A stretch of DNA of 64,000 nucleotides from Hyphomicrobiales bacterium (GTDB lineage Bacteria > Pseudomonadota > Alphaproteobacteria > Rhizobiales > Rhizobiaceae): positions 88,865-152,864 of the forward strand of contig UEIF01000014.1 in the NCBI GenBank assembly GCA_900468805.1. The letters run 5' to 3'. Shown in pieces: positions 54,192-63,994 of this stretch. A program made the position numbers and the translations under genes. The notes under the pieces are model-generated. The model saw only the letters and a program-made list of their open reading frames with translations, did not search any database and had not been told where the DNA came from. Numbering within the stretch: the stretch's first letter is position 1; each line of letters opens with the position of its first letter.

Positions 54192-54983
54192 ATGAGCCCA
54201 GATGCCAGCGATAATCTTGCGACCTATGCCAGTTATCCGAGCCTCCGAGGCCGAAGCGTGTTCATCACCGGCGGGGCGAGCGGCATCGGCGAAAGCCTCG
54301 TGCGGCACTTCTGCGCCCAGGGCAGCCGGGTCGCCTTCGTCGACATTGCTGAGGAGAGCGTCCGTGAACTCGTCGGTGCGATAGAGACTGATGGTCACAC
54401 CGCACCGCTCTTTCTTCCCTGCGACCTGCGCGATATCGACTCGCTTAAGCGCGCGATCGCAAAAGCCGTCGCGCAGAACGGCCCGCTTCAGGTGCTCTGC
54501 AACAATGCCGGCAACGACGACCGACACCAGACAGAGGACGTGACCGTCGCCTATTGGGACGACCGCATGGCGATCAACCTCCGCCATCAATTCTTCGCCG
54601 CTCAGGCCGCCCGGCCCTTCATGAAGGTGCTCGGCGGCGGCTCGATCATCAATTTCGGCTCAATCACCTGGATGGTCGGCGACCCGGACTGCCCGGCCTA
54701 TGTGACGGCGAAAGCGGCGATCTGGGGGATGACGCGGGCGCTTGCACGGGAGTTCGGCCCCGAACGCATCCGCGTCAACTGCATGGTGCCCGGCTGGGTC
54801 ATGACCGAGCGGCAGATGCGCCTGTGGCTGACGGAAGCCGGCGAACGACAGATCGCCGAGCGCCAGTGCCTGCCCGACAGGCTGCAGCCTTCCGACATCG
54901 CCCGCATGGCACTGTTTCTCGCTGCTGACGACAGCGCCATGTGCACCAGCCAGCAGTTCATCGTCGATGGCGGTTGGGTATGA
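54192..54983 (+). CDS. Short-chain dehydrogenase resembling D-xylose 1-dehydrogenase (XylB)
   Basis: A 263-residue SDR with the NAD-binding motif GGASGIGE, the family segment NNAGNDDRHQTEDVTVAYWD, and catalytic S157, Y170 and K174 (YVTAK). Its NNAGNDDRH and INFGSITW segments closely resemble Caulobacter D-xylose 1-dehydrogenase XylB as I recall it, so an aldose is a likely substrate. GGAG precedes the ATG at 54192. It follows the autotransporter terminator and lies near the FadR-type regulator, a common set for sugar-acid metabolism. The exact sugar is unknown. Confidence 0.8.
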   Translation: MSPDASDNLATYASYPSLRGRSVFITGGASGIGESLVRHFCAQGSRVAFVDIAEESVRELVGAIETDGHTAPLFLPCDLRDIDSLKRAIAKAVAQNGPLQVLCNNAGNDDRHQTEDVTVAYWDDRMAINLRHQFFAAQAARPFMKVLGGGSIINFGSITWMVGDPDCPAYVTAKAAIWGMTRALAREFGPERIRVNCMVPGWVMTERQMRLWLTEAGERQIAERQCLPDRLQPSDIARMALFLAADDSAMCTSQQFIVDGGWV

Positions 54984-54996
54984 TCACCCAACCCGC

Positions 54997-55806
54997 TTAG
55001 TTCAGCGTGAAATTGAACTTGTAGCTCGCAGACAAGCCGATCAGGAACTGGTTCTTCGAACCTTTCTCGCGGACAAGGCTGCTATCCGCGGCCGGACCGG
55101 CAAGACGCTTGTATTCCGCGAAGGCGCTCGTCGAGAGGTTCTCCGTCGCATTCCAGGTCAGCGCTGTGCCTACGCCATAAGACTGCAGGCCAGCTGAGGG
55201 ATCGTACGGCTTCAGACCGCTTGCCGCTGCCTGCTCGTCGTTGACGCCGTAATAAGAGTCAAAATAACCGCCAGTCGCGAAGGTCGCGCGCGGACCGCCG
55301 GAAAGCTGCAGATCCGGCGCGATATCGGTGAAGGCGTCGATCGCGACATCGGCGACAAGGCCGTCGTGAGATCGGATGCCCTGACGGACTTCGGCGCGGG
55401 CGCGCAGCCAATCGGTCGGATAGACTTCCGCAAAGCCGCCGATTTCGGCGCCCCACTTGACCTTCTTCAGGCCGCGCAGGTCCTTGTCGTCACCTTCATC
55501 ACGCTCCGGCACATAGCGGCCGACGATACCGGCGCGGAAGCCGCCATTGTCGATGAGCGCAAAGGAAGGATTGTCGTTGCGCGAGGAAAAGCGCGGACCG
55601 GTGCCCTGTCGGCCGATTGAAATCAGCGGGCTGAACTTGAATTCGTTGCTCGACGCACCCTCGAACTTCGGTGCCGAAAAGCCCGATACGCCGACCTTCA
55701 AATACCAGTCGCCGGACCACCAGTGACCGCCTTCCTGGGCGGAGGCAGTGCCGAAAGAGGCAAGGGCAATAACTAAAGAGATCGATACGACTGATCGATT
55801 AAACAC
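54997..55806 (-). CDS. MipA/OmpV family outer membrane protein
   Basis: A 269-residue outer membrane beta-barrel with a signal peptide (MFNRSVVSISLVIALASFGT, cleavage near SAQ) and a C-terminal Tyr/Phe-rich end (SASYKFNFTLN). The family pattern is seen as WYLKVGVSGFSAPKFEGASS and SPLISIGRQGTGPRFSSR. I chose the GTG at 55806 with GGAG seven bases upstream; a TTG nine codons further upstream is weaker. It converges on the XylB-like gene with only 13 bases between stops. Cargo and role are unknown. Confidence 0.85.
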   Translation of the reverse strand: MFNRSVVSISLVIALASFGTASAQEGGHWWSGDWYLKVGVSGFSAPKFEGASSNEFKFSPLISIGRQGTGPRFSSRNDNPSFALIDNGGFRAGIVGRYVPERDEGDDKDLRGLKKVKWGAEIGGFAEVYPTDWLRARAEVRQGIRSHDGLVADVAIDAFTDIAPDLQLSGGPRATFATGGYFDSYYGVNDEQAAASGLKPYDPSAGLQSYGVGTALTWNATENLSTSAFAEYKRLAGPAADSSLVREKGSKNQFLIGLSASYKFNFTLN

Positions 55807-55923
55807 ATCCGCACTCCAGAAAACGCAATACAAGAACGGCCGCGGACGGCGGCGATCGGTACATTTATAGAGAGGGTGTTACCTCATTCTTAACCAAGAG
55901 AGCGAGATCGAGGGGATCGGAAA

Positions 55924-56505
55924 TTACTTCTGGTTCCAGCGGCGGATGACCGGTTCCGTCAGATCGTGCTCGTAGCCAAGAACGCTGATGCTCGTCGTAT
56001 CGAGAATAAAGCGCGAGCCGTCTTCCGGCGGCAGGCCGAGCCAGCGCGCGCCGAGCACGCGCAGGAAATGCGAGCTCGAAAAGATCAGGACCGGCGCATT
56101 GAATTGGCGCAGTTCGGCGATGATGCGATCCGCCCGGGCGCCGATATCCTTTACGGCTTCTCCATCCGGGCAACCATCGCGGAAAAGCTGCCAGCCAGGG
56201 CGCTTCGAGAGGATTTCCCTGGTCGTAATGCCCTCATAGGCACCGTAATCCCATTCTGCGAGATCGGGCTTGATGATCGCCCCCTCCCCGAAACCCGAGA
56301 GCGTGCAGGTGTTGCGCGCCCGCTGCGAGGGGCTGGACCAGACGGCGGAGACGGAAAGACCTGCGAGCCGCGGAGCGAGCGAGCGGGCCGCCGCCTCGCC
56401 ATTCGCGGTGAGCGGGATATCGCTGCGGCCGGTGTGCTGGCCGGATAGCGACCATGCCGTTTCGCCGTGGCGCACGAGGGTGATTTCTGGAAATGCGCTG
56501 CTCAT
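55924..56505 (-). CDS. Histidine phosphatase family protein
   Basis: A 193-residue histidine phosphatase distinct from the one next to fabI. The catalytic motif is LVRHGETAWSLSGQHTGRSD (His at residue 13), with the acid catalyst in DLAEWDYGAYEG and the second histidine in FSSSHFLRVLGARW. Annotated relatives include phosphoglycerate mutase and phosphatases; the substrate is unknown. GGAGAG precedes the ATG. The gene lies between the CFA synthase gene, with a terminator in between, and the mipA-like gene. Confidence 0.85.
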   Translation of the reverse strand: MSSAFPEITLVRHGETAWSLSGQHTGRSDIPLTANGEAAARSLAPRLAGLSVSAVWSSPSQRARNTCTLSGFGEGAIIKPDLAEWDYGAYEGITTREILSKRPGWQLFRDGCPDGEAVKDIGARADRIIAELRQFNAPVLIFSSSHFLRVLGARWLGLPPEDGSRFILDTTSISVLGYEHDLTEPVIRRWNQK

Positions 56506-56522
56506 GTCCGTCTCTCCAAAAG

Positions 56523-56543
56523 AAAAAACGCGGCCGAGCCGCG
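56523..56543 (-). terminator. Terminator of the CFA synthase gene
   Basis: On the minus strand CGCGGC-CGA-type arms (56529-56534 and 56538-56543) form a 6-base-pair GC stem followed by TTTTTT. It lies 10 bases after the leftward CFA gene stop, a clear intrinsic terminator. Confidence 0.7.
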
Positions 56544-56552
56544 CTTTTGATG

Positions 56553-57812
56553 TCAGAAGGTGAACTTCTCCAGGGGTGGCCGCGTCGCCTCGAATTCCTT
56601 CAGCTTCGCCTCGTTCTCCGGAATATAGTTCCGGTTATCGGGCGTCGCGAACTGGTTCTTGGTGATCTGGATCTGCTCGATGAAGAGTTCGTCCCAGCGG
56701 AAGCCGATCTCGGAACCGGCCAGATAGAACTCCCACATGCGGAAGAAGTTCTCGTCGTAAAGTGCGACGGCTTCCGCCTTGCGGGCCACGAAGCGCTCCC
56801 GCCAGTGGCGCAGCGTATAGGCGTAATGCAGCGGCAGCACTTCGACATCACGGGTCAGCAGTCCAGCCTTTTCGACCGGCACCAGCGTCTCGGCGATCGA
56901 GGGAATATAGCCCTGCGGGAAGATGTATTTCTCGATGAAGGCGTTTGTGGCAAAGCTCGGCTTCGGACGCGCGATCGAATGCAGCAGCATGATGCCGTTG
57001 TCATCCAGGAGCTCATGCACCTTCTTGAAGAAGCTGCCGTAATTGCCGATGCCGACATGTTCGAACATGCCGACCGAGACAATGCGGTCGAACTTCCTGC
57101 CGGTCAGGTAGCGATAGTCCTGCAGCTCGAAGCGGACACGATCGGCAAGGCCGCGTGCCTGCGCCCGCTCGCGCGAGATCTTCAGCTGCTCTTCGCTTAG
57201 CGTGATGCCCGTGACATCGAGGCCGGGCGTCGATTCCGCCAGATACATCGCCATCCCGCCCCAGCCCGAACCGATCTCCAGCACTCGCTGGTTCGGCTGC
57301 GGCATAAGCTTTGCCGCGATGTGGCGCTTCTTGGCAACCTGCGCCTCCTCCAGGCTGATATCAGGCGGATCGAAATAGGCGCAGGAATACTGCCAGTCCT
57401 CATCAAGGAAGAGCTCGAAGAGCTTTTCGGAGAGGTCGTAATGGTGGGCGACATTACGCTTGTTATGGTTGACCGGCATGCGGCTCTTTAATTGCTGCAT
57501 GGCGATGCGGCCCATCAGCAGGGCAGCCATCTTGAAGTCGAAGATTTCGTTGGTGGTGTTCTGCTTCACCAGAGAGAGAAAGTCGTAAATGTTGCCCTGT
57601 TCGAGAATGAACCGGCCTTCCATATACATTTCGCCGAGCTTCAGCGTCGGATCGCGACGGATCGCATCCTCGGCTTCCTGATCGGCAAGACGAACGGCAA
57701 CCGGATTACCGGTGCCGTTGCCAATCGTGTGGGTCTCGCCATTGGCAAGAGTAAGGGCCAAAGAACCCTTTCGGACAATTTTTTGGACAATCGATAAGAA
57801 TGCCGACGCCAT
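56553..57812 (-). CDS. cfa: Cyclopropane-fatty-acyl-phospholipid synthase
   Basis: Membrane-associated SAM enzyme that adds a methylene bridge to unsaturated phospholipid acyl chains, making lactobacillic-type acids common in rhizobia under stress. The 419-residue protein shows the CFA signatures SCAYFDPPDISLEEAQVAKK, LEIGSGWGGMAMYLAES (SAM motif), ITLSEEQLKISRERAQ and FIEKYIFPQGYIPS. GAGG lies upstream of the ATG. It follows tex on the same strand with a 133-base gap, so it probably has its own promoter. Confidence 0.93.
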   Translation of the reverse strand: MASAFLSIVQKIVRKGSLALTLANGETHTIGNGTGNPVAVRLADQEAEDAIRRDPTLKLGEMYMEGRFILEQGNIYDFLSLVKQNTTNEIFDFKMAALLMGRIAMQQLKSRMPVNHNKRNVAHHYDLSEKLFELFLDEDWQYSCAYFDPPDISLEEAQVAKKRHIAAKLMPQPNQRVLEIGSGWGGMAMYLAESTPGLDVTGITLSEEQLKISRERAQARGLADRVRFELQDYRYLTGRKFDRIVSVGMFEHVGIGNYGSFFKKVHELLDDNGIMLLHSIARPKPSFATNAFIEKYIFPQGYIPSIAETLVPVEKAGLLTRDVEVLPLHYAYTLRHWRERFVARKAEAVALYDENFFRMWEFYLAGSEIGFRWDELFIEQIQITKNQFATPDNRNYIPENEAKLKEFEATRPPLEKFTF

Positions 57813-57945
57813 GGACGCCTCGCAAATGTGACAGGATGGTCACATCAACTTAATAGCTCTTCGCTGCCTTACAAGCGCCGGATTTAGCACTCCGCAAATT
57901 CAATTGCCAAAGTGTGACATTTTTGCAAACTTGATGGCTAAGCCC

Positions 57946-60255
57946 TTATTTTCGCTTCATGGCTTCAGCAAGCGCCGCGCCGAAGGCGCCCTGGCTCTGC
58001 GGCTTCGCCGATGCGGGACGGCGGTCCTGCTGCGGAGGCGAGCCTGCATTTCCGCGCGACTCACCCCGCGGAGAACCCGTCGGAGCGCCGTCATCCTTGC
58101 GCATCGAAAGGCCGATGCGCTTGCGTTTTACATCGACTTCGACGACGCGAACCTTGACCACATCGCCCGCCTTCACGATTTCGTGAGGATCCTTGATGAA
58201 GCGGTCGGCAAGCTGCGAAACATGTACCAGGCCATCCTGATGCACGCCGATATCGACGAAGGCGCCGAAGGCCGCGACATTGGTGACGGTGCCTTCCAGC
58301 ACCATGCCCGGCTTCAGGTCGCTGATTTCATCGATGCCTTCCGCGAAGGTCGCAGTCTTGAAGCTCGGGCGCGGGTCGCGGCCCGGCTTATCCAGCTCGG
58401 CAATGATATCCTTGACCGTCGGCAAGCCGAACTGCTCGTCGATAAACTTGCGTGGATCGAGCGCCTTCAGGGCGGCGCTGTCGCCCATCAGCGACCGCAG
58501 ATCACGGCCGCAAGCGGCGACGATCTTCTTTGCCACGCCATAGGCTTCCGGATGCACGGAAGAGGCATCGAGCGGCTCCTTGCCGTCACGGATGCGCAGG
58601 AACCCCGCCGCCTGCTCGAAGGTGCGCTGGCCGAGGCGGGCAACCTTCAGCAGATCCTTGCGGCTTTCGAAAGCGCCGTTCTCGTCGCGGTGCAGAACGA
58701 TCGCATCGGCGATCGAGCGTCCGAGACCGGAAACGCGCGCCAAGAGTGGCGCGGAAGCGGTGTTGAGATCGACGCCGACAGCATTCACGGCATCTTCCAC
58801 GACTGCATCGAGCGAGCGGGAGAGCTTCGTCTGATCGACATCATGCTGATACTGGCCGACGCCGATCGATTTCGGCTCGATCTTGACGAGCTCGGCCAGC
58901 GGATCCTGCAGGCGGCGGGCGATGGAGACGGCGCCGCGCAGCGAAACGTCGAGCTGCGGGAATTCTGCAGCAGCGGTTTCCGAAGCTGAATAGACCGAAG
59001 CACCGGCTTCCGAAACGATGACCTTGGTGGGCTTCGGCGCCGGAAGTGCCGCCAGCATATCGGCCACCAGCTTTTCCGTCTCGCGGCTGCCGGTGCCGTT
59101 GCCGATCGCAATCAGATCGACATTGTGCTTGCGAATGAGGGAGGCAAGCTCGGCCTGCGTGCCACGCACGTCATTCTTCGGCGGGAACGGATAGACGGTG
59201 GTCGTATCGAGCAGCTTGCCGGTACCGTCGATGATCGCGACCTTAACGCCGGTGCGGATGCCCGGATCGAGGCCCATGGTGGCACGCGAGCCGGCGGGGG
59301 CTGCCAGCAGCAGATCCTTGAGATTGCGGGCAAAAACGTGGATCGCCTCTTCCTCCGCCCTTTCGCGCAGTTCGCGCATCAGGTCGAGCGAAAGAGACAT
59401 GGAAAGCTTCACGCGCCAGGTCCAGCTTGCAACATCCATCAGCCAGCGATCGCCGGGGCGGCTGGCGCCAATCTCGTAGGCGGCGGCGATCATGCGCTCG
59501 ACCGGCTTGTTCGGCGAGGCGATCTCGGCATCGGCCTCGATCGTCAGCGTCAGCACCTCCTCGTTCCAACCGCGCAGCATGGCAAGCGCGCGGTGGCCGG
59601 GCGCGGTCGCCCAACGTTCGGAATGATCGAAATAGTCGGAGAATTTTTCGCCGGTCGCCTGCTTGCCATCCACGACCCTGGCCTTGAGAAGGGCTGCACC
59701 GCGCATATGCGCGCGCAGCTTGCCGAGCAGGTCGGCATTTTCCGCAAAACCTTCCGCAACGATGTCACGCGCGCCTTCGAGTGCCGTTTTCACGTCGGGC
59801 ACGTCGGCGGTGATGGAAGCTTCGGCCAGTGCTGCCGGCTCCTTGCTGCGGTCAGCGAGGATGGCTTCTGCAAGCGGACCGAGGCCGCGCTCGCGGGCAA
59901 TCTCGGCGCGGGTGCGGCGCTTCGGCTTGTAGGGAAGATAGAGGTCCTCAAGCTCGGCCTTGGTCGTGGCGGCGGTGAGCTTCCCCATCAGCTCCGCGCT
60001 CATCTTGTCCTGGCCGGTGATGGATCCGATGATCGCATCGCGGCGGGCTTCGAGCTCACGCAGATAGACGAGACGCTCGGCCAGCGTGCGGAGTTGCGTA
60101 TCATCCAGCCCGCCCGTCACTTCCTTGCGGTAGCGCGCGATGAACGGCACCGTCGAGCCCTCGTCCAGCAGCTCGATCGCCGCCTTGGCCTGATCGGGCC
60201 GGGCGTTGATTTCGGCGGAGATACTTGCTGCGAGCGAACGAAGATCAGCGGCCAT
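57946..60255 (-). CDS. tex: RNA-binding transcriptional accessory protein Tex
   Basis: A 769-residue conserved nucleic-acid-binding protein of the Tex family, with an S1 domain near residues 636-710 ([20 protein letters not shown], then [15 protein letters not shown]). Other parts are the YqgF-like core ([20 protein letters not shown]) and the helix-hairpin-helix segment [21 protein letters not shown] chose the ATG at 60255, preceded by AGGAAA; the extra upstream frame is unsupported. Tex affects transcription and toxin gene expression in other bacteria, but its exact role in rhizobia is unknown. It is divergent from glyS. Confidence 0.93.
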   Translation of the reverse strand: MAADLRSLAASISAEINARPDQAKAAIELLDEGSTVPFIARYRKEVTGGLDDTQLRTLAERLVYLRELEARRDAIIGSITGQDKMSAELMGKLTAATTKAELEDLYLPYKPKRRTRAEIARERGLGPLAEAILADRSKEPAALAEASITADVPDVKTALEGARDIVAEGFAENADLLGKLRAHMRGAALLKARVVDGKQATGEKFSDYFDHSERWATAPGHRALAMLRGWNEEVLTLTIEADAEIASPNKPVERMIAAAYEIGASRPGDRWLMDVASWTWRVKLSMSLSLDLMRELRERAEEEAIHVFARNLKDLLLAAPAGSRATMGLDPGIRTGVKVAIIDGTGKLLDTTTVYPFPPKNDVRGTQAELASLIRKHNVDLIAIGNGTGSRETEKLVADMLAALPAPKPTKVIVSEAGASVYSASETAAAEFPQLDVSLRGAVSIARRLQDPLAELVKIEPKSIGVGQYQHDVDQTKLSRSLDAVVEDAVNAVGVDLNTASAPLLARVSGLGRSIADAIVLHRDENGAFESRKDLLKVARLGQRTFEQAAGFLRIRDGKEPLDASSVHPEAYGVAKKIVAACGRDLRSLMGDSAALKALDPRKFIDEQFGLPTVKDIIAELDKPGRDPRPSFKTATFAEGIDEISDLKPGMVLEGTVTNVAAFGAFVDIGVHQDGLVHVSQLADRFIKDPHEIVKAGDVVKVRVVEVDVKRKRIGLSMRKDDGAPTGSPRGESRGNAGSPPQQDRRPASAKPQSQGAFGAALAEAMKRK

Positions 60256-60491
60256 GAGATTTCCTGCACTTATTAGGGTTGGCGGACCATAGCGGCGAAA
60301 AGCGGCAAGGCAATGCCTGCCGCCGCTTTCCACAGCGCAAGACAGCCCTCGGGCCGATTTAAGCATGACGACTGAGGCACAATTGAGCTTTCTTCTTCCT
60401 GTTTTTGCGGTTGTGCAGATGCGGCATTCTTTGGTAGCAGAGGCGACCATTTTGGATCGCCCTGCCCTGCGGGCGCTAGGAAAAGAGTACC

Positions 60492-62669
60492 ATGCCGAAC
60501 CTGCTTCTCGAACTTCGCTCCGAAGAGATCCCCGCCCGCATGCAGCGCAAGGCCGCCGGCGATCTCAAGAAGCTCTTGACCGATGCACTGGTGGAAGCAG
60601 GACTGACCTATGAGGGTGCGCGCGAATACTGGACACCGCGCCGCCTGACGCTCGACATTCACGGCCTGACGGCACGCTCCGCCGATATCCGCGAGGAGCG
60701 CAAGGGACCGCGCACCGACGCCAACGAAAAGGCGATCGAAGGCTTCCTGCGCGGCGCCGGCCTTTCCTCGGTTTCCGAAGCACAGGTCGTCAGCGATCCT
60801 AAGAAGGGCGATTTCTACGTCGCCGTCATCTCCAAGCCCGGTCGCGGCGCTGAAGAGATCATCGCCGACGTGATGCCCGGTATCATCAAGGATTTCCCGT
60901 GGCCGAAGTCGATGCGCTGGGGCAAGGCCTCCTCGCAGCCAGGTTCACTGCGCTGGGTTCGCCCGCTGCAGTCGATCGTCTGCACCTTCGGCACCGAACA
61001 CGAAGAAACGGTCGTCGTTCCCTTCGAAATCGACGGCATCGTCGCTTCCAACGTGACCTACGGCCACCGCTTCCATGCGCCCGAAGCCATCACCGTCAAG
61101 CGCTTCGACGATTACGTCGCGAGCCTCGAAAAGGCGAAGGTCATCCTCGATGCAGAGCGGCGCAAGGACATCATCCTGCATGACGCCCGCGACATCGCCT
61201 TTGCGAGCGGGCTGGAACTGGTCGAGGACGAGGGCCTGCTGGAAGAAGTCTCCGGCCTCGTCGAATGGCCGCAGGTGCTGATGGGCTCCTTCGAGGAAGA
61301 TTATCTTTCGATCCCGTCGGAGATCATCCGCCTGACCATCAAGACCAACCAGAAGTGCTTCGTCACTCGCAAACAGGGTGAAGAGACGCTTTCGAACAAG
61401 TTCATTCTCGTCTCGAATATCCAGGCGACGGATGGCGGCAAGGAAATCGTTCACGGCAACGGCAAGGTCGTGCGCGCGCGCCTGTCGGACGCGCTGCATT
61501 TCTGGAAGCGCGACCAGGCCAATCTGCCGGACCTCGCAACGCTGGAAGCTTCCGCCAAGAAATTCGGCCTCGACCTTGCCAAGCCGCTCGACCAGCGCAT
61601 GGCCAAGCTCGATGCGCTAAACGTCACCTTCCATGCCAAGCTCGGCACCCAGGGCGATCGCGTCGAACGCATCCGGGCGATGGCCGCCAAGATCGCCATG
61701 CCTGTTGGCGCCGACTACAATGTGGTGGATCGCGCCGCCGTTCTCTGCAAGGCGGACCTGCGCACCGAAGCTGTCGGCGAATTCCCCGAACTGCAAGGCG
61801 TGATGGGGCGCAAATATGCGGCGCTGCAAGGCGAAAACGTCTCCGTCTCTGCCGCAATCGAAGACCACTACAAGCCACAGGGCCCATCCGACCGCGTGCC
61901 TGACGACAAGGTGGCGATAACGGTGGCGCTGGCCGACAAGCTCGATACGCTCATCGGTTTCTGGGCAATCGAGGAGAAGCCGACCGGCTCGAAGGACCCG
62001 TTTGCGCTTCGCCGTGCGGCGCTCGGCATCATCCGCATCCTGCTCGAAAAGCGCGCCCGCGTGACGCTCTTGCCGCGCATCATCTCGCATATGCAGCGTA
62101 TCGATATGGATATCGGCGCCAATGTTGCCGCCGACGACCTGTCGCGGCAGTTCGATCTGCTTTCCTTCTTCCACGACCGCCTGAAGGTTTATCTGCGCGA
62201 ACAGGGCGCGCGTCACGATCTCATTGATGCGGTGCTGACGCCTGAGGCCGACGACCTCCTGATGGTTGCCCGCCGGGTAGAGGCACTGACGGCCTTCATC
62301 ACATCAGAGGACGGCATCAATCTGCTTGCCGGCACCAAGCGCGCCACACAGCTTCTCGCCGCCGAGGAGAAGAAGGGCACCGTGGTTGCCGATGGCGTTT
62401 CGAGCGCGCTCTTGAAGCTCGACGCCGAGAAGGAATTGTTTGCCGCCATCACCAAGGCTTCGTCGGAAGCGGCCGGTGCCGTCGCTCACGAAGATTTCCG
62501 CTCGGCCATGGAAGCACTGTCCAAGCTGCGCGCTCCCGTCGACCGCTTCTTCACCGATGTGCTGGTCAATGACGAGGATGCTGCGATCCGCGCCAACCGT
62601 CTCGCTCTGCTGCGGATGATCCGTGCGGCGACCGGAACGGTTGCAGACTTTTCGAAGATCGCCGGCTGA
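60492..62669 (+). CDS. glyS: Glycine-tRNA ligase beta subunit
   Basis: Beta subunit of the bacterial alpha2-beta2 glycyl-tRNA synthetase, 725 residues. The opening [20 protein letters not shown] is the family start; [10 protein letters not shown] and [20 protein letters not shown] follow, then an HD-like region (near 400-460) and an anticodon-binding C-terminal domain. AGGAAAAGAG precedes the ATG. The alpha-subunit gene glyQ is not adjacent: the upstream neighbour is the divergent tex gene with only 236 bases between them. Confidence 0.94.
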   Translation: MPNLLLELRSEEIPARMQRKAAGDLKKLLTDALVEAGLTYEGAREYWTPRRLTLDIHGLTARSADIREERKGPRTDANEKAIEGFLRGAGLSSVSEAQVVSDPKKGDFYVAVISKPGRGAEEIIADVMPGIIKDFPWPKSMRWGKASSQPGSLRWVRPLQSIVCTFGTEHEETVVVPFEIDGIVASNVTYGHRFHAPEAITVKRFDDYVASLEKAKVILDAERRKDIILHDARDIAFASGLELVEDEGLLEEVSGLVEWPQVLMGSFEEDYLSIPSEIIRLTIKTNQKCFVTRKQGEETLSNKFILVSNIQATDGGKEIVHGNGKVVRARLSDALHFWKRDQANLPDLATLEASAKKFGLDLAKPLDQRMAKLDALNVTFHAKLGTQGDRVERIRAMAAKIAMPVGADYNVVDRAAVLCKADLRTEAVGEFPELQGVMGRKYAALQGENVSVSAAIEDHYKPQGPSDRVPDDKVAITVALADKLDTLIGFWAIEEKPTGSKDPFALRRAALGIIRILLEKRARVTLLPRIISHMQRIDMDIGANVAADDLSRQFDLLSFFHDRLKVYLREQGARHDLIDAVLTPEADDLLMVARRVEALTAFITSEDGINLLAGTKRATQLLAAEEKKGTVVADGVSSALLKLDAEKELFAAITKASSEAAGAVAHEDFRSAMEALSKLRAPVDRFFTDVLVNDEDAAIRANRLALLRMIRAATGTVADFSKIAG

Positions 62670-62683
62670 GCCAGCCGATAACA

Positions 62684-62712
62684 AAAATGGGGCCTTCCGG
62701 CCCCATTTTGCT
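62684..62712. terminator. Bidirectional terminator between glyS and the tautomerase gene
   Basis: AAAATGGGGCC and GGCCCCATTTT form an 11-base-pair stem with a TTCC loop, 14 bases after the glyS stop and next to the convergent tautomerase stop. A-T pairs on both ends give U-runs in both directions. Confidence 0.8.
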
Positions 62713-62718
62713 TTGCGC

Positions 62719-62928
62719 TCATCGTTCCTTTCGCATCTTGGCGATGGTCAGGGTTTCGCCGGCTCGGCCATAACCGCCATCGACGACTTCATCGACCAGA
62801 ACCATTGTGTAGGGGCGAACGCCCTCTCCGAAAAAATCGACGAACATGGCCGTCGTCCTGAGGATGATATCCTCCTTCTGCTCTGCAGTCAGAGTACCCT
62901 CGGGAAACTTGTAGTTTGCGAATGGCAT
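62719..62928 (-). CDS. 4-oxalocrotonate tautomerase-like protein
   Basis: A 69-residue member of the tautomerase superfamily. After removal of Met, the N-terminal proline (MPFANYKFPEG) is the catalytic base of this family. AGGAG lies upstream of the ATG. It is divergent from a LysR regulator with a 97-base gap, suggesting that the regulator controls it. The substrate is unknown; small tautomerases act on 2-hydroxymuconate and similar enols, but no aromatic-degradation genes are nearby. Confidence 0.85.
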   Translation of the reverse strand: MPFANYKFPEGTLTAEQKEDIILRTTAMFVDFFGEGVRPYTMVLVDEVVDGGYGRAGETLTIAKMRKER

Positions 62929-62987
62929 GATGAACTCCTGCCTGGTTTGCGTTGCGACCCGCCAAACCTAGCGGCATCAGGAACATG

Positions 62988-63005
62988 CTTGAAATTGATA
63001 TCAAG
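62988..63005. promoter_or_regulatory. LysR-type binding-site candidate
   Basis: CTTGAAATTGATATCAAG is an 18-base near-palindrome with outer arms CTTGA and TCAAG, in the divergent gap between the tautomerase gene and the LysR gene. LysR operators usually contain a T-N11-A core in such palindromes. The link to this regulator is inferred. Confidence 0.5.
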
Positions 63006-63025
63006 TATATGCATTCATCCATGCC

Positions 63026-63994
63026 ATGGATTTACACGGCATCGATCTCAATCTGCTTGTCGCCTTCGACGCCTTGATGAAGGAGCGCAGCGTAACGAAG
63101 GCGGGCATCCGCATCGGCCGGACGCAGCCGGCCATGAGTGCTGCGCTGGCGCGATTGCGCGGTCTTCTGAAAGACGAGCTGCTGGTGCGTGGACCACAGG
63201 GTCTGCAGCCGACGCCGCGAGCTCTTGATCTCGCCGAGCCGCTGTCGCGGGCGCTAGCCGAGATCCAGCGCACCCTCGATTTCACCCAGGCATTCGACCC
63301 CTCGACCTCATCTGCCGCCTTCACGGTCGGTCTCTCCGATCACCCTACCTTCGCGCTTCTGCCGCAGCTCGTCGCGCGTTTGGCCGAGGCGGCTCCGAGT
63401 GCCACATTGCATGTCAGGAATTTCAGTGCCCGTGATGACGCCATCGATCTGCTGGATGCCGGAGAGGTCGATGTAACGGTCGGCGTGCCCTCGACCAAGA
63501 CGGGCCGCGTTCTGACCCAGTCGCTATTTGAAGAGCGTTTCATCTGCATTGTCAGGAAAGATCATCCGACGGCGAAGAACCCGCTGGATCTCGATGCTTT
63601 TCTGGCTCTGCCGCACCTGTTGGTCTCGCCGGAGAACGAGCGCTTCGGCCATGTCGATGCGGCGCTGGCGAAAAAAGGGCTTCAACGGCGGCTCGCGCTG
63701 ACCCTTCCCAATATGTATGCCGCGCCGCTGCTGATCGCCCGCTCGGATATGATTGCCACCTTGATGGCTGGCGTCGTGGCGGCCTCGGGCCATTTGGACG
63801 AACTCGTCTTGCTGGAGCCGCCCCTCTCGCTCGGCAGCATCCCTTTTGTCATGTCATGGCATCGGCGCAACGATACCCATCCAGCGCAGCGCTGGTTCCG
63901 GACGTGCATTTCCAATGCGGCGCCGAGCATGGGGCGCTTTCCGAGCGTCTTCGCACAAAAGAACACGGCCGCCGGGGAAACCGGCGGCCGCTAA
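63026..63994 (+). CDS. LysR family transcriptional regulator
   Basis: A 322-residue regulator with an N-terminal winged helix (DLNLLVAFDALMKERSVTKA, then RIGRTQPAMSAALARLRGLL) and a C-terminal effector-binding domain (about 90-300, TVGLSDHPTFALLPQLVARL). The stop lies six bases before the window's last lines, so it is complete. It is divergent from the small tautomerase gene, the usual arrangement of a LysR regulator and its target. The effector is unknown; the sequence resembles the NahR/NodD/SyrM-like group with acidic-effector patterns, but only loosely. Confidence 0.9.
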   Translation: MDLHGIDLNLLVAFDALMKERSVTKAGIRIGRTQPAMSAALARLRGLLKDELLVRGPQGLQPTPRALDLAEPLSRALAEIQRTLDFTQAFDPSTSSAAFTVGLSDHPTFALLPQLVARLAEAAPSATLHVRNFSARDDAIDLLDAGEVDVTVGVPSTKTGRVLTQSLFEERFICIVRKDHPTAKNPLDLDAFLALPHLLVSPENERFGHVDAALAKKGLQRRLALTLPNMYAAPLLIARSDMIATLMAGVVAASGHLDELVLLEPPLSLGSIPFVMSWHRRNDTHPAQRWFRTCISNAAPSMGRFPSVFAQKNTAAGETGGR

